Source: Nostocales cyanobacterium LEGE 11386 (GTDB lineage: Bacteria > Cyanobacteriota > Cyanobacteriia > Cyanobacteriales > Nostocaceae). Taken from it: a DNA stretch of 64,000 nucleotides. The stretch spans positions 1 through 64,000 of the forward strand of contig JADEXK010000009.1 of assembly GCA_015207155.1 (NCBI GenBank), read 5' to 3'. Position numbers and translations under genes: made by a program. Positions 63,899 through 64,000 of this stretch are shown piece by piece. Each line of letters starts with the position of its first letter. Position 1 is the stretch's first letter. The notes under the pieces are model-generated. The model did no database searches and was not told where the DNA came from. It saw only the letters and a list, made by a program, of their open reading frames with translations.

Positions 63899-64000
63899 AC
63901 GTGAGTCCGACAAATATCAAAAACCCCTCTCCAAACCTCTCCCCTGCCAGGAGGAGCCACTGCGTTGCGCGGGTTCCCCGCGTTGTAGCAAGTGGCGTAG
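63899..64000. mobile_element. MITE copy 5, truncated by window end
   Basis: Left TIR ACGTGAGTCCG and the CCCCTCTCC arm, then from 63950 the same GGAGCCACTGCGTTGC palindromic block as in copy 1 (8702). The right end lies beyond the window, so no target duplication can be read. Confidence 0.75.

Overview
The window looks like chromosome from a filamentous, heterocyst-forming cyanobacterium (Nostocales, Nostoc/Anabaena-like). Evidence: frequent HIP1 octamers GCGATCGC inside and outside genes; cyanobacterial families (Tab2, DUF1824, DUF3326, DUF4327, GUN4-domain remnant, LrtA-type HPF, cyanobacterial P-II); short tandem and small dispersed repeats typical of Nostocales; and, at the left edge, a tandem array that I read as copies of the heterocyst-specific small RNA NsiR1. 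No rRNA, tRNA or CRISPR array was found.

Layout. 1-530: NsiR1-like array (TCCGGA -35 boxes, ~60-nt transcripts, Rho-independent ends), cut by the window edge. 1.2-9.6 kb: thioredoxin-fold protein, small OB-like protein, membrane-tailed subtilase, lipoprotein, thiD, coiled-coil membrane protein, glnB, two ~150-200 bp MITEs, zinc-ribbon protein. 9.7-19.4 kb: DUF4327 protein, GUN4 fragment, ferredoxin, a 63-aa protein coupled to DUF3326, CPBP protease, purN, a lone MalF-type permease, methyltransferase, KefB-type antiporter. 19.7-28.8 kb: uvrB, a 19-residue-repeat protein, CsbD, two small envelope proteins, rpe, a second subtilase with an aberrant Asp motif, tmk. 28.9-38.6 kb: AraC regulator divergent from cupin-DUF4386, RhlE helicase, Tab2, TldE, ClC-CBS-USP fusion.

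38.6-44.7 kb is the most accessory-looking block: a minus-strand run of SMR/EamA half-transporter, SDR oxidoreductase, two previously unlisted micro-ORFs (27 and 31 codons, translationally interlocked), a SyrD/PvdE-type peptide/siderophore exporter, a GT-A-like protein and a membrane GT2. A perfect 13-bp inverted repeat lies upstream. The organisation suggests synthesis and export of a glycosylated lipid or peptide; this is inference. 45-64 kb is mostly housekeeping: Ser/Thr kinase-WD40, GH57, Nfu scaffold, GAF histidine kinase, RHH protein, lepA, ABC exporter, prohibitin, DUF1824, ABC-F, peroxiredoxin, lrtA, lipB.

One MITE family recurs at 8650, 8976, 16728, 55267 and 63899, with TIR ACGTGAGTTCG and 6-7 bp target duplications readable for several copies; one copy sits on the lepA stop codon. 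Most functions are assigned from motifs read by eye; no database search was possible.
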